A stretch of 64,000 nt of DNA from Medakamo hakoo (taxonomy: Eukaryota; Chlorophyta; Trebouxiophyceae; Coccomyxaceae): positions 1,302,001 to 1,366,000 of the forward strand of contig CP089462.1 in assembly GCA_026636295.1 (NCBI GenBank), in the 5' to 3' direction. The notes beneath the pieces are model-generated. The model was not told the DNA's origin and searched no databases. It was given only the letters and a program-made list of their open reading frames with translations. Positions 28,281 through 38,735 of this stretch are shown here, piece by piece. How positions within the stretch are numbered: position 1 is the first letter of the stretch; every line of letters begins with the position of its first letter. A program made the position numbers and the translations under genes.

Positions 28281-30864
28281 ATGGACCGCCTCGCCGTCCT
28301 GCGCCGCCACCTGGAAGGCGGCGCCGCGCCTGGTCCATCCCTCTCGCCCAACCCGACGTCTGCCCGCGCGCTCGCGCCTGGCGGCGCGGGCGGCCGCGGC
28401 CTGCCCCCCGTCGACGCGGCCGCCGTGGAAGCCGTCCTGGACGGTCCCCGAGCCGGCATGAAGGCCGCCGTCTACGAAGTGTTCCGGGCGCACCCGGAGC
28501 TGCTGGTCCCGTGCACGGAAGACCTGACGAAAGGTAAAAAGGGAAGGCGGGGGAGGGCGCGAGCGCCTGATGAGGTGGCGGTGGAGAGAAAAAACGAATG
28601 GGGCCACCGGCACGGGTTCGGTTTCGGCCGTGTTCCTTCGCCATGCTCTACACACCTGACGTCGTCGACTCACGGCCGCGCCTGTGGCGTGGGCGCCGCG
28701 ATTCCGACGTGCGTGGGACCGTCGTCTTTCGCGGCGGCTGCTCGCCGGCCGCCGCGCCCCGTCATGCCTCGCGACGAAACCGACACCGCACGCCCCCTTC
28801 CCCGCCCGCCCCACCACCAGCCCAACACCGCGACCTGGTGCGCGCCATCCTGAAGACGGTCCTGGCACATGGGTGAGTTGATGTGGGGAGGGCGGAAGGC
28901 ATTGCGACGGCGGTCCGAAAAGCGAGGAGCATCGCGACGCGCCGCGTCTGTCGCCCTCACCCCCTCGTCCGTCCACTCCCACACCCATCCCACCTCCACC
29001 TCCCATGTCCAGCTACCACCCCCTCCGCCTCTTCGACACGGACATGCCCTCCTACTTTTTCCTGGGCGAACTCCTGGCCCTCGTCGACCTGTCCACCACC
29101 ATCAAGCTGGGCGTGCAGTACTCGCTGTGGGGCGGGTCCGTGCTGAACCTGGGCAGCGCCCGCCACCGCGCGGCGTACGCGGACAAGATCGACGACTTCC
29201 GCCTGCCGGGCTGCTTCGCCATGACGGAGCTGGGCCACGGCTCCAACGTGGCCGCCCTGAAGACGGAGGCGGTCTACGACCCGGCCACCGACGAGTGGGT
29301 CATCACCACGCCCGACGACGGCGCGCTCAAGTGGTGGATCGGTAACGCGGCTGAGGACGGGCAGGCCGCGACGGTCTTTGCCCGCCTGAAAGTCCCGCCG
29401 CCGCCGCCCGGGCCGGCGCCGTCCCGGGCCACCCCTAAGGTCGGCCCGGACGGCCTGGTCGACCACGGCGTCCACGCGTTTGTCGTGCCCATCCGGGACG
29501 GCCGCCGGTGCGAGGAGGGCCTGCTGCCGGGGGTGGAGGTGATCGACTGCGGCACGAAAGTCGGGCTGCAAGGCATCGACAACGGCGCCCTGCGCTTCAC
29601 GGGCGTCCGCATCCCGCGCGAGAACCTGCTGGACCGGTTCGCGACCGTCGGGCCTGGTGGCGTGTACGCGTCGAGTCTGTCGCCGTCCGCCCGCTTTGGC
29701 GCGACGCTGGGCGAGCTGACCGGCGGCCGGGTCGGCCTGGCGGGCGCGTCGGTCTCCGTCCTCAAGGGCGCCGTCACCATCGCCGTCCGCTACGCGGCCA
29801 CCCGCGTCCAGTTTGGGCCGCCCGGCGGCCCGGAGGTCGCCGTCCTGGACTACCCGTCCCAACAGTCCAAGCTCGTGCCGCTGCTGGCGAATGCGTACTG
29901 CCTCCACTTTGCCGTCCAGTCGCTCGTCGGCGCCTACGTGTCCGCCAAAGCCGCGGGCAAGGCGGCGAGCGCGCCCGGCGCCCCGCCCGGCGCCCGGGCC
30001 GTCGCGGACGCGGCGGCGGGCGAAGTCCACGCCCTGTCGGCCGGCCTGAAAGCGTACGCGACGTCGTACACGGCCCGCGCGCTGTCGGTCTGCCGGGAAG
30101 CGTGCGGCGGCCACGGGTACGCGGCCGCCAACCGGCTGGGCGCCTGGCGGTCGGACCAGGACATTTTCGTGTCGTTCGAGGGCGACAACACCGTGCTGCG
30201 CATGCAGGTGGCGGGCGCGCTGCTCAAGCGGTACCGCGAGCGGTTCGCCGGCCACCCGCTGGCCGCGTCGACCGCCTTCCTGCGCGCGTGGGCGGGCGGC
30301 GCGCTGCCGGCCAACCCCCTCCTCGCGCACGACACCTCGCCCCGCCACCTGCGCGACCCGGAATTCTTGAAGTCGGCGCTGCGCCACCGCACCCGGCGGC
30401 TGTTGTTCACGGCAGCCGCGCGCCTGCGCAAGCACTCGACCGGGCCCGGCGGCGCCTTCGCCGCGTGGAACAAGTGCGCGCCCCACTTGCTGGCCCTCGC
30501 CAACGCGCACGTGGAAGCCACAATCTACGAGGCCGCGTCGGCGGCGGCTGCGTCCGCCCCCGTCGCCGGCGGTGTCCGCCCGTCCCTGAAAGCCATGGCC
30601 GACATCTTCGCGCTGACGGCCATCGAGGCGGACGTGACGTACCGCAACGACGAGTCGGTCGGGGCGGACAAGGCCAAAGCGATTTCGCGGCTGCTGGAAT
30701 CCCTGCGCGCCGACGTGGCGGGCGTCGCCCTGCCCCTCGTCGCCGCGTTCGCCATCCCGGACCACATCCTGCGCGCGCCCATTGGCGTGACGGGCGTGCT
30801 GGACGCGGCCGACCCGTACGCAGCGTACCTCGCGTCGACCGGGTGGCGGGGTCGCAAAAAATGA
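28281..30864 (+). CDS. Peroxisomal acyl-CoA oxidase with PTS2
   Basis: Second acyl-CoA oxidase, 718 residues; exons 28281-28533, 28821-28872 and 29013-30864. The N-terminus MDRLAVLRRHLEGG contains R-L-x5-H-L, matching the type 2 peroxisomal signal, while the C-terminus (GWRGRKK) has no PTS1. This is the reverse of the oxidase at 9670. Family blocks: the 52-bp exon 2 (QHRDLVRAILKTVLAHG), YHPLRLFDTDMPSYFFLGEL, the flavin block MTELGHGSNVAALKTEAVYD, LKWWIGNAAEDGQ, EACGGHGYAAANRLG and IFVSFEGDNTVLRMQVAGA, with the catalytic-type Glu near residue 490. The sequence resembles plant ACX3/ACX2 more than ACX1, so the two genes are old paralogues, probably with different chain-length preference (inferred). 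Confidence 0.93.
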
Positions 30865-30889
30865 ACGAACCGGTGTGCGTGGTTTTTTA

Positions 30890-30928
<39 letters not shown>

Positions 30929-31305
30929 GTTTCGTCTGCGGTCTAGGTCCGCATTTTTTTGCGTCGCGCCCTGTCCCGTGTGTGCTAGGACTCACGGGTA
31001 GTATTGGGACGCACCATTTTTCTCTGTTTCTGCCATTAGGTGTGTGTCAACCGTGTGTTTTCTTCCCCGTTCCCTCCAGGCACTAGGTTGCCGAGGTTCG
31101 CGTGTGTAAAGAAAGTAAAGAAAGTAACGCCGCCCGCCCGTCACTCGTCCCATATTTCTCTCAGCGGAAGCGCGCGCGGGCTGGCCCAGCCCCTTTTTCT
31201 TTCCTCGTTTTCGCGCGTCACACACATCCGCGCACGCGCAAGCACCGAGGCCCGGACTCGCACAGCGCCCTTTGTGCGCGAAAAACTTGCGCCCATCTTG
31301 CGAAA
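30865..31305. other. Intergenic region with (GT)17
   Basis: Spacer between two plus-strand genes. It has a GT microsatellite at 30894-30927, a T run near 30954-30960, and then the 5' flank of POLA2 with alternating purine-pyrimidine CG tracts around 31168-31180. No coding pattern is seen. Confidence 0.6.
30894..30927. repeat. (GT)17 microsatellite
   Basis: Seventeen uninterrupted GT units 30 bp after the stop codon of the acyl-CoA oxidase, so probably in its 3' UTR. Such tracts can adopt Z-DNA. GT-rich downstream elements are also the natural target of CstF64. Confidence 0.9.
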
Positions 31306-33755
31306 ATGGCCGACGTCGCCGCCGCATTCAACCGCCGCGGCTTCGCCGTCCCCGACGACCTAGCGGCCCGCCTGGCGTCGGTGGCGGCCGCGTCTGGCGG
31401 TCCGGATGCCGCGGCCCTGGCCTTTGAAGCATACGCCATGGACAGGTGAGAGGGGCGGGATGAATTGACGGCGGTCGTCCGCGCGAAATCAAACGCGGGG
31501 GGAGCTGCGGATGATGGGCGGAGTTGAGGGCATTTGGCCACGCTCTCTCCCGCCAATTGCCTCTGGCCGAGGCCAAGGACCTCTGGTCTTGCTGTCCGCG
31601 TATTGACCCAGGCCAGGAAACTCGGTCCTCTCACTGCGCACGACGCCTTTTCTGCTCTCATGCTTCCATCGACCAAAAAACACGCTCCATCCACAGCAAC
31701 ATCCCGCGCGGCGAGCTGACCGCGGCCGCCCTATCCGGCTTCGAGTCCACGACCAAGGCCACTTCCGCGGCGGTGGCGGCCAAAAGAGCCGCGTTTGGTG
31801 GGCTGTCCTGGGACGAGTGCGTTGCTTTTGGGAGGCGGGGGCGGAGCTGCTGCAAGCGCAGCAACGACCGGCAGCGCGACCCACCCCCACCCCCTCAACA
31901 AAACACACACAACAGCGCCGCCGACGCCCTGGTGGATGGCACCAACGCCGGCCTGCGCCGGTCCTTTGCCGCCGCGCACACGCCCGCGGCTAAGAAAAGC
32001 GTGTTGGGCGGGGCTGGTGGGCGGACGCCGGCGGCGGCTGCCGCGGCGGCGACGCCCGCGCCTGCCGCGGCGGCCACTGCTGCCACGCCTGCGTCCGGCG
32101 CCGCCGCCCGCACGCCCGGCTCCGCCGCCTTTGCCCGCCGGGCCGGGTCGGGTGAAGCCGTGGCGACGCTGGCGCCCTCCAGCGGTCCCCTGGCCGACGG
32201 CCCGCTCCCCGCGCCGCGGGCGGCCGCGGCCGGTCCGCGCGTCGAGGTGGCGCTGGTGGGCGGAGGCGGAGGGGCGGCCGGCGCGAGCGCTGGGCCCGCA
32301 CGCCTACTGACCGATTCCCTGGCCGACCGGGCGGCTTTCTTGGAGGGGCGCATCGGCGGCTTTGCGGCCGCGTTCGAGGCCGCGACGGGTACCGCGCCCT
32401 CCGCGCCCGTGGGCGTGGCCCTGCAGGACGAGGGCGCCGTGTTTGCGGGGCGGGTGGTGTGCGAGGCCAGCGGCGGCGGCGCCGGCGCCACCGCCACCGC
32501 CGGCGGCGGCCGCTTGAACGCCGCGTCCATCGTGCTGGAAGGCTCCGCCGCCCTCTCCAACGGCGGACGCGCCCGCCTGGACGTCTCCAAGCTCGTCGGG
32601 CCCGGCGGGCCCGGCTTCCGCCTGTTCCCGGGCCAGGCGGTGGCCGTGACGGGCGCGTGCCCGGCCGGCCACACGCTCGTCGCGTCGGGCGTCCACGCCT
32701 CGGCCCCGCTGCCGCCGGCGGCCTCCACGCGCCACGCCCTGGCCCGTTTTTCTGCGGCCACGGGGCCGGCGGGCATGCACGTCCTGGTCGCGGCCGGGCC
32801 CTACACGCCGCCGGACGGGGACGGGCTGGACTACTCGCCCCTCGACGCGGTGCTGGCCGCCGCGGCCGGCGGCGGTGGCGGCGCGGGCGGCGCCCGCCCG
32901 GCCGACGCCCTCGTCTTGCACGGTCCCTTTGTGGACGCGGCCCACCCGGCGTGGACGTCCCCCTCCGCGCCCGACGCCAGCTTCGCCGACATCTTCGCGG
33001 GGCAGGTGCTGGGCCGCCTGGCCGCCTTTGCGGACGGCCGCGCGGCCGCGGGCGCGCCGCTCCCGCCCATCGTCCTGGTCCCCTCCGTCCGGGACGCGAC
33101 GGGCCTGCCGACGCTCCCCCAGCCGCCCCTGCCCCTGCCGGCCGGCTGCCCCGCCTGCGTCCACGCGCTGCCCAACCCGGCCACGTTCCGGCTGAACGAG
33201 GTGGTGGTGGGCGCGACGGCGTCGGACCCGCTGTTTGCCATCGCCGGCTGCGAGGCGGGCGCCGGGCCGGGCGGCGGGGCGCGGGGCGACCGCATGGCGG
33301 GCCTGGCGTCCGCCCTGCTCGAACAGCGGTGCTTCTACCCGGCCTACCCGCCCGCGCCCGGCGCGTGCCTGGATGCACGGCGGGCGGCCGGCGGCGGGCT
33401 GGAGATGGGCGGGGGGGCCGCCTCGCCCGACGTCTTGCTCCTGCCCTCCGACCTGGCGCCCTTTGCCCGGGTGGCCGCCGCGGCCGTCCCGCTGCCCGCC
33501 GCTGTGAAGGCGGAGGCCGGAACGACGGCGGCGGCGGGCGGCGCCGTGCGGTCCGTCGCAATCAACCCCGGGCGGTGCGTGCGCCCCGGCGGTGGCGGCG
33601 GCACGGTCGCTTGGCTGGACGTGGGCCCCGCCGTTGAAAACGCCGGTGGGGGAGACGACGACCTGGCCATGGACGTGGACGGCGCTGCCGCGGGTGGTGG
33701 CGTCACGCCGCATGCCGTGGACGGCCGGGCGCGCGTCGAGGTCGTCCGGCTTTGA
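31306..33755 (+). CDS. POLA2: DNA polymerase alpha subunit B
   Basis: Regulatory B subunit of DNA polymerase alpha-primase, needed for replication initiation. Exons are 31306-31445, 31697-31816 and 31916-33755; product 699 residues (about 600 in animals). The N-terminal helical domain (ADVAAAFNRRGFAVPDDLAA, IPRGELTAAALSGFE, DAADALVDGTNAGLRRSFAA) is followed by an Ala/Pro linker, an OB fold from about residue 205 (RAAFLEGRIGGFAAAFEA, RLDVSKL, FRLFPGQAVAVTGACPAG) and the inactive phosphoesterase domain from about 370 (DALVLHGPFVDAAHP, SFADIFAGQVLGRLA, IVLVPSVRDATGLPTLPQPP, ALPNPATFRLNEVVVGATAS). The last of these is highly diagnostic. A Gly-rich acidic insert near the C-terminus is extra. Splicing of intron 31817-31915 gives SWD-DAADALV, better than read-through. 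Confidence 0.92.
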
Positions 33756-33871
33756 GACTGGAAAAAATGGAAAAAAGGGGAGTGGGCGGAGAATGGAAAG
33801 GCAAAAAGTTCTGGAAATCTTGGTTTACAGGGGGGGGGGGGGGACTGAGGGGAATGCACCGCGCGGCTCTT

Positions 33872-34483
33872 TCACCGGCCGGCCTCGGCGGCGCGCTCTG
33901 TGGGTTGTGGGTGGGGTTGGTGGGACGGAGCGCGCGTGTGTGAGTGAGAAAAACGCTGAGACGGGTGTGCGGATGGGAAAAGGAACGGCCCGCCCCCGCT
34001 CACAACTCACCCAGCGTGTTGTAATTCAACAGCTTCTCGATCAGGTCGACGTGCGTCATGAGCATGCGGCGGCAGCAGTACCGGGTCAGGCCCAGGGCGT
34101 CGAGGGCGTCACTGTGGAGCGTCGGAGGGAGGAGTGGAGAGGGGGGGGGGGTGAGCGGCAGGCAGCCGCAAGAAGGGGGAGTGCAAGACCACGCCACACC
34201 AAAAAAAAACACTCACGTCTCCGAGTAGTCGGCCTGCAGCAGCTCCAGGTACGTGTCCCACTTGTTGCCGATGACCTGATGAGCGTGGGTGGTGGGAGGA
34301 GGGCGGGCGGGCGTGAGAGGGGCGGGCGCGGTGTAGCGCCGGCGAGAGCGCTGGCCGCCGCGGGGCCGATGCCAGGAGTTTTTTTCGTCGCCTGGGCGCG
34401 CGAGCGCACGCCTGGCCTTGTCTCCCTGCACACACGCGGCAACACACCTTGCCACAGGTGAAGCAGCGGACGGGGATGATCAT
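33872..34483 (-). CDS. POLR2L: RNA polymerase subunit RPB10 (RPABC5)
   Basis: Small zinc-binding subunit shared by RNA polymerases I, II and III. Exons are 34448-34483 (36 bp), 34217-34275, 34011-34111 and probably 33872-33897 (26 bp). The product is about 73 residues: [66 protein letters not shown]. The CxxC and CC zinc ligands are intact. Reading exon 3 straight through would end NTLGEL and a stop at 34000. The GGTGAGT there is a perfect donor, and the acceptor CCCACAG at 33898 restores the conserved NTLE followed by RAAEAGR, so I prefer the fourth exon. The gene is convergent with POLA2. Identity is essentially certain; only the last exon is a choice. Confidence 0.95.
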
Positions 34484-34621
34484 TTGCGAAGAGTGTTTGG
34501 GCGCGGAGCAAGGAAAAAGACACTCGCTCGCGAGCGGCGGCGAACGGGAGAGTGGGGCAGTGTCGCACTCCCAAACCCACTGTCCAGCAGCAGTGTCTCT
34601 CCCGTCTACAGGGGCCCCCTT

Positions 34622-35467
34622 CTATGCTATGCTCGCCTTCGCTTCCACCAGGCCCACCATCTCCGCCGCCGCTGCCAAGGCGCCGGCGCTGTCCGCGCCC
34701 AGCGCTTCCCACCAGGGGGGCAGGGCGGCGCCTGCCCCGTGCGGCGGCCGGAGTGCGGCGGCGCCCCCGCCCCCGCCCCCTCCCTCGTCCCCTTCCTCCT
34801 CCCCCGCTGCCAGGCTCGCCACCAGGACGGCCGCCGCAGCAATCACGGCCGGCCCGGCCGTGCGCGGCAGGGCCGTGCACGCCGCCGCGTCGCAGCACAG
34901 CGACGCCGCGCCGCGGGCGACGGCCGCCGACCGGCCCAACACCCGCACCGCGTTCAGTGCGATTTTCAGGGCGCCGTCCGCGGCGGGGGCCACGCGGAAG
35001 CGCAGCGCCCTCAGCAGGAGGGCTTCATCCGCCAGGAGCATGGCCTTGGCGGCCGCGTAGGCGGGGCCCGCGACCGCGCGGAACGGGCGGGAGGGGGGGG
35101 CGCCCCCCTGGGCGCCTCCGCCGCCCCCCTGGGACACTTCCCACCAGCAAAAGCGCACAGCGTTCACCAGGTCGTTCGTCCGCACGCCGCCGCCGGACGT
35201 GTCGGGCGAGGCTTTGGAGGCGAGGAAGAGGGCCGCGGCAGCGAGGCGGGCGGGCGGCAGGGGCGGGAGCGCGGGCGGTGTGTGGCCGCTGCTGGTAGCG
35301 GCCGCGCCGCTCGCGGCGGCGCACGCGCCCTCCCAGCCGTGGGCAAAGGCCAGAGCTGTCGCCGTCGCTGTCGGCGGCAAGAGGAGCAGGCGGGCCGCCG
35401 ACCGGATGAGGGCGCGGGGCGACTCGCCGTCCGGCTCGCCGTCCGGCTCGCCGTCCGGCCGCCCCAT
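34622..35467 (-). CDS. Cyclin-like protein (cyclin Q/L-like)
   Basis: A 281-residue single-exon protein with one cyclin box and part of a second. The first box reads IRSAARLLLLPPTATATALA, ARLAAAALFLASKASPD, RTNDLVNAVRFCWWE and ADEALLLRALRFRVAPA, spaced as in cyclins of the Q/L/T type, where the last helix carries an LLRVLRF-like motif. A second helical set follows (LKIALNAVRVLGRSAAV, GPAVIAAAAVLVASLAAGEE). The N-terminus has three tandem copies of a four-residue PDGE repeat, reflecting a 12-bp DNA repeat. Such cyclins pair with transcriptional or cell-cycle CDKs; the partner is not visible here. It is divergent from the K+ channel gene across 142 bp. The subfamily is tentative. Confidence 0.7.
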   Translation of the reverse strand: MGRPDGEPDGEPDGESPRALIRSAARLLLLPPTATATALAFAHGWEGACAAASGAAATSSGHTPPALPPLPPARLAAAALFLASKASPDTSGGGVRTNDLVNAVRFCWWEVSQGGGGGAQGGAPPSRPFRAVAGPAYAAAKAMLLADEALLLRALRFRVAPAADGALKIALNAVRVLGRSAAVARGAASLCCDAAACTALPRTAGPAVIAAAAVLVASLAAGEEEGDEGGGGGGGAAALRPPHGAGAALPPWWEALGADSAGALAAAAEMVGLVEAKASIA

Positions 35468-35609
35468 TGGAACACAGTTTGTGTGTGTGTGTGATGAGCA
35501 GGCGCGAGCGTGTTTTTGTTCTCTCCGCCTCCTCACTCCTGCGTGTTTTTTTCGCCCCCGCCCAAGGCGCCTCAGGGGACGGGGCTTCCCTCCGCGCCAC
35601 GCACTAACG

Positions 35610-38548
35610 ATGCCCCACCGAGGTGCCAAGCCGGGCGCCGCCGCGTCGGCCGTCACGACGACGGCCGCAGCGAGCGGGATGAGGGCGGTGCCGTCGCAGC
35701 GCGACCTGAGCCGCACGGACGAAGGTTTAGGGAGGACGGGCCCTGCGGCGTACGACTCCGATTCCGAAGGGTCGGCAGCTGACCTGCCGCTCAACCTGAT
35801 GTGGGCGCCGGACAAGGGGCGGGGAGGTAAGGAGGAGGGGCGCGCGGCGGGGGGTTTGTTTCCGCTCCCTTGCGGGGCAGCAGGCCATTCGTTGTGCGGC
35901 GCGCGTGAGACAGAGGACGCGCAATCCGCGGCGCTGTGCGGCCTGCGCTGCGACCGTTCGATGTGACAGAGAGGAGCATGCATATCAAAGCACCCGTTTC
36001 GGCCAAGGGCGCGGAGCGAGAAGGGTGCCATCCCTGCCCACACGGCCGGGCTTTTGTTTCACGGCAGCGAGCGCTGGCACCTCCCACCTGCCGGCCGTGG
36101 CTGGCCCCGCCCCCCTCCACTCCCCCCCTCCCCCCCTCCCTCATCACCGCCACCCTCACCCTCAACAACGCACCCAGGCTACACGCCCGGCCAGCGGGAG
36201 CGCACGATGCGGCCCACGCTCATTGAGTCGGGCGCCAAAGCGGGCCGGTCCCGGGTCCAGTACGACGACGCGTGGCGGTTGTTTTTACATTCGGTGAGGT
36301 TTTTTGTGGGTGGGTGGGTCGGTGGTTGATGGGACTGCGCGCAGTCCCCGCTCTCACTCGCCCGGCCCTCCCCCTCCCCCCCTCAAACACACACCTCCCC
36401 ACACAGTGGGTCCGCGACTTTTTCATCTCCGCCCTCAACACCTCGCTCAAGCGCCTGCTGGCGGGCGTCGTCGTCCTGTACACCATCGTCTTCTTGGTCT
36501 TCGCCGCCATTTGGTTTGCGTACTGGAGCGCGGCCCCCGACTGCCTGGCCTCCAACGACCGCCGCACCTTTGGCGCGGCGCTGATCTTTTCCATCGCGAC
36601 GTCGCAGACGATAGGGTACGGCAACACCGCGCCCCTGGGCTGCCCGGCCTCCATCGTCATCCTCACGGTCCAGACGCTCACCGCCATCGTCATGGAGGCC
36701 GTAACGCTCGGCGTCATCTTCGCCCGCATCTCCCACCCCAAGCAGCGCGCGCGGACGATCGCCATCTCCGAGCCGGCCGTCATCGCCCGGCGGGACGGCA
36801 TCCTCAAGTTCATGGTGCGCGTCGCCGACTTCCGCCCCACCCAGGTCATCAACCCCATGGTCAAGGCCTTCCTGTTCACGTGGGCGGGGCGGACGACGGC
36901 GGAGGGCGAGCACATCCCCGTACGGGTGGAGGAGCTGACCATGGGCTCGCCCGGCTCGCTGGGCGTGGACGGCATGCTGATCCTGCCGCTCATCATCGAG
37001 CACACCATCGACGAAAAGTCGCCGCTGTGCGGCCACACGCACGACACGCTGACGGAGGCGATGGCCGAGATCGTGGTCACCTTTGAGGGCACGTCGGAGA
37101 TGGGCAACCCCTTCATGGCCCGCCGCTCCTACGTGCCGGCCGACATCCGGTGGGGCCACCAGTTCCGGCGCATGATCCACGCCCCGCCGCCGGGGTCCGG
37201 CAAGACGCGCGTGGTCGTCGACCTGGACCGCCTGCACGACGTGGAGCCGCAGGACGGCCTGCGCATGCTGCCGCCGTCGGCGCTGTCGCGCGCGGTCGTG
37301 GGCCGGGCCCTGCGGTGCGTGCCGTACCCGCTGCTGGGCGAGAACACGCTCGTCCTGTCCGACTCGCTCGTCCTGGGGACCGACCGGGCGGGGCGGCCGG
37401 CCCTCCTCGTCCGGGTGGGCGACACCTACCCCAACCAGCACCTGGAGATCGTGGTCAAAGCGTACCTTTACAGGTGGCGCCACCCGCGCCTGGACGAGGG
37501 CGGCGGCAGCGCGGACGGCGGCGGCGGCGCCGGCCTGGCCGGGTCGGCGCCGCCGCAGCCGGGCACGCCGCCGCACCGCGCCGCCGCCGCACCGGCCGCA
37601 CCGGCGTCCTCCTCCTCCCTGTCGTGCTCCGAGCCGGACGATTATGAAGTCACGCCCCTGGACGTCGGGTACGGCGACGGCTCCGACCGCCTCTCCCTCT
37701 GGCTGCCCGTCGTGGCGCGCCACGTCATCGGCCCGTCCTCCCCGCTGGCGGGCTGGCTGAAGCCGGGCGGCCTGCTGGCGGACGCGGACGCGTGCGTCGC
37801 CGTCACGGTGGAGGGGTACCGGTACTCGTCGGCGGCCAATGCGATGCGGACGCGCGTGTATTCCGTCCTGCGCGACGTGCGGCCGGGCGCGGCCTTCCTG
37901 CCCATCGTCACCGCGCCGGGGGATTCGCCGGACCACAAGCCGCGCGTCAACTGGGCGCGCTTCCACGACACGGTGCCGCTGCCCGGGGGGCGGGGCGGCT
38001 GGGTCGGCGACGGCTTCCCCGGCGGCGGCGGCGGCGGCGGCGGTGGCGGCGGGCGGGCCGGGGGCGGCCTGTCCTCCGCCGCCACCGCGCCCGCCGCGCC
38101 GGGCGGGGGGGGGGCCCCGCGCTTGCGCCGGGATTCCATGAAGGCCCTGCGCGCAGACGCGGCGGTCCTGCCCTCCCGCGCGCGCGGCGTCGAGTGGGCA
38201 GATGGAGGCGGGGGCGAGGGCGGGGGCGGGCGCGAGGGCGGGGGCGGGGGCGCGGCCGGCCCGTCGCGATCTCCCCGCCCCGGCCCGCCCGCCTCCGCCT
38301 CCCCGCCCCGCCTGGAGAGCCGGCGGTCCGCCCACCACCCGGCCGCGCCCTCGGCCCCCGCCCCGGAGGCCGCGTCGTCCATGACGCTGCTGCCCGACGT
38401 GGACCCCAACCACTCCTTTCGGCTGCGGTCGGCGCACGCGCGCGCGCGCCTGGACGCCGGCTCGTTCAGGGCGGGGGCGGGCGGGGAGGCGGGCGGGAGG
38501 AGTGGGGCGGCGGCGCCGCCGGCGCCGCGGACGGATGACAATGTGTGA
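35610..38548 (+). CDS. Inward-rectifier K+ channel with two cytoplasmic domains
   Basis: About 824 residues in three exons: 35610-35826, 36178-36293 and 36407-38548. A Kir pore is complete: slide helix (WVRDFFISALNTSLKRL), TM1 (about 129-151, AGVVVLYTIVFLVFAAIWFA), pore helix plus filter SQTIGYGN (TIGYG at about 179-183), and TM2 (SIVILTVQTLTAIVMEAVTL). The Kir immunoglobulin-like cytoplasmic domain follows at about 225-391 (FMVRVADFRPTQVINPMVKA, LILPLIIEHTIDEKSPL, VVTFEGTSEMGNPFMARRSY). A second, diverged copy lies at about 430-637 (PALLVRVGDTYPNQHLEIVV, LWLPVVARHVIGPSSPL, VAVTVEGYRYSSAANAMRTR, PRVNWARFHDTVPL). Kir channels normally have one such domain per subunit. The C-terminus is Gly/Pro-rich and disordered. 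K+ selectivity is well supported; gating ligand unknown. Confidence 0.9.
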
Positions 38549-38559
38549 GGTGTGGGGCG

Positions 38560-38594
38560 GTGTGAGAGAGGGTGTGCCACACCCTCTCTCACAC
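38560..38594. repeat. Perfect 17-bp inverted repeat, 1-nt spacer
   Basis: The arm GTGTGAGAGAGGGTGTG (38560-38576), one C, then the exact reverse complement (38578-38594). It starts 12 bp after the channel stop codon, so it lies in its 3' UTR or at the transcript end. A purine GA-repeat follows at about 38608-38640. Possible roles are a cruciform, a 3'-end hairpin or a double-stranded processing signal. Confidence 0.9.
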
Positions 38595-38735
38595 GAGTGG
38601 GGTGAGAGGGGTGGGAGAGAGAGAGACGAGAGAGAGTGAGTGTGAAAGGGCTAGAGAGATGGAGGAAAGAGAGCGGCAAAGACGCATTTGTGGGAAACAA
38701 ATGCGCACGCGTCCGCGCGCCCCCCGCTCCCGGCC

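Noticed and set aside
31168-31180. Alternating CG tracts as special Z-DNA elements
   Set aside because: CGCGCG runs are common in this GC-rich window, inside and outside genes, so single cases carry little weight.
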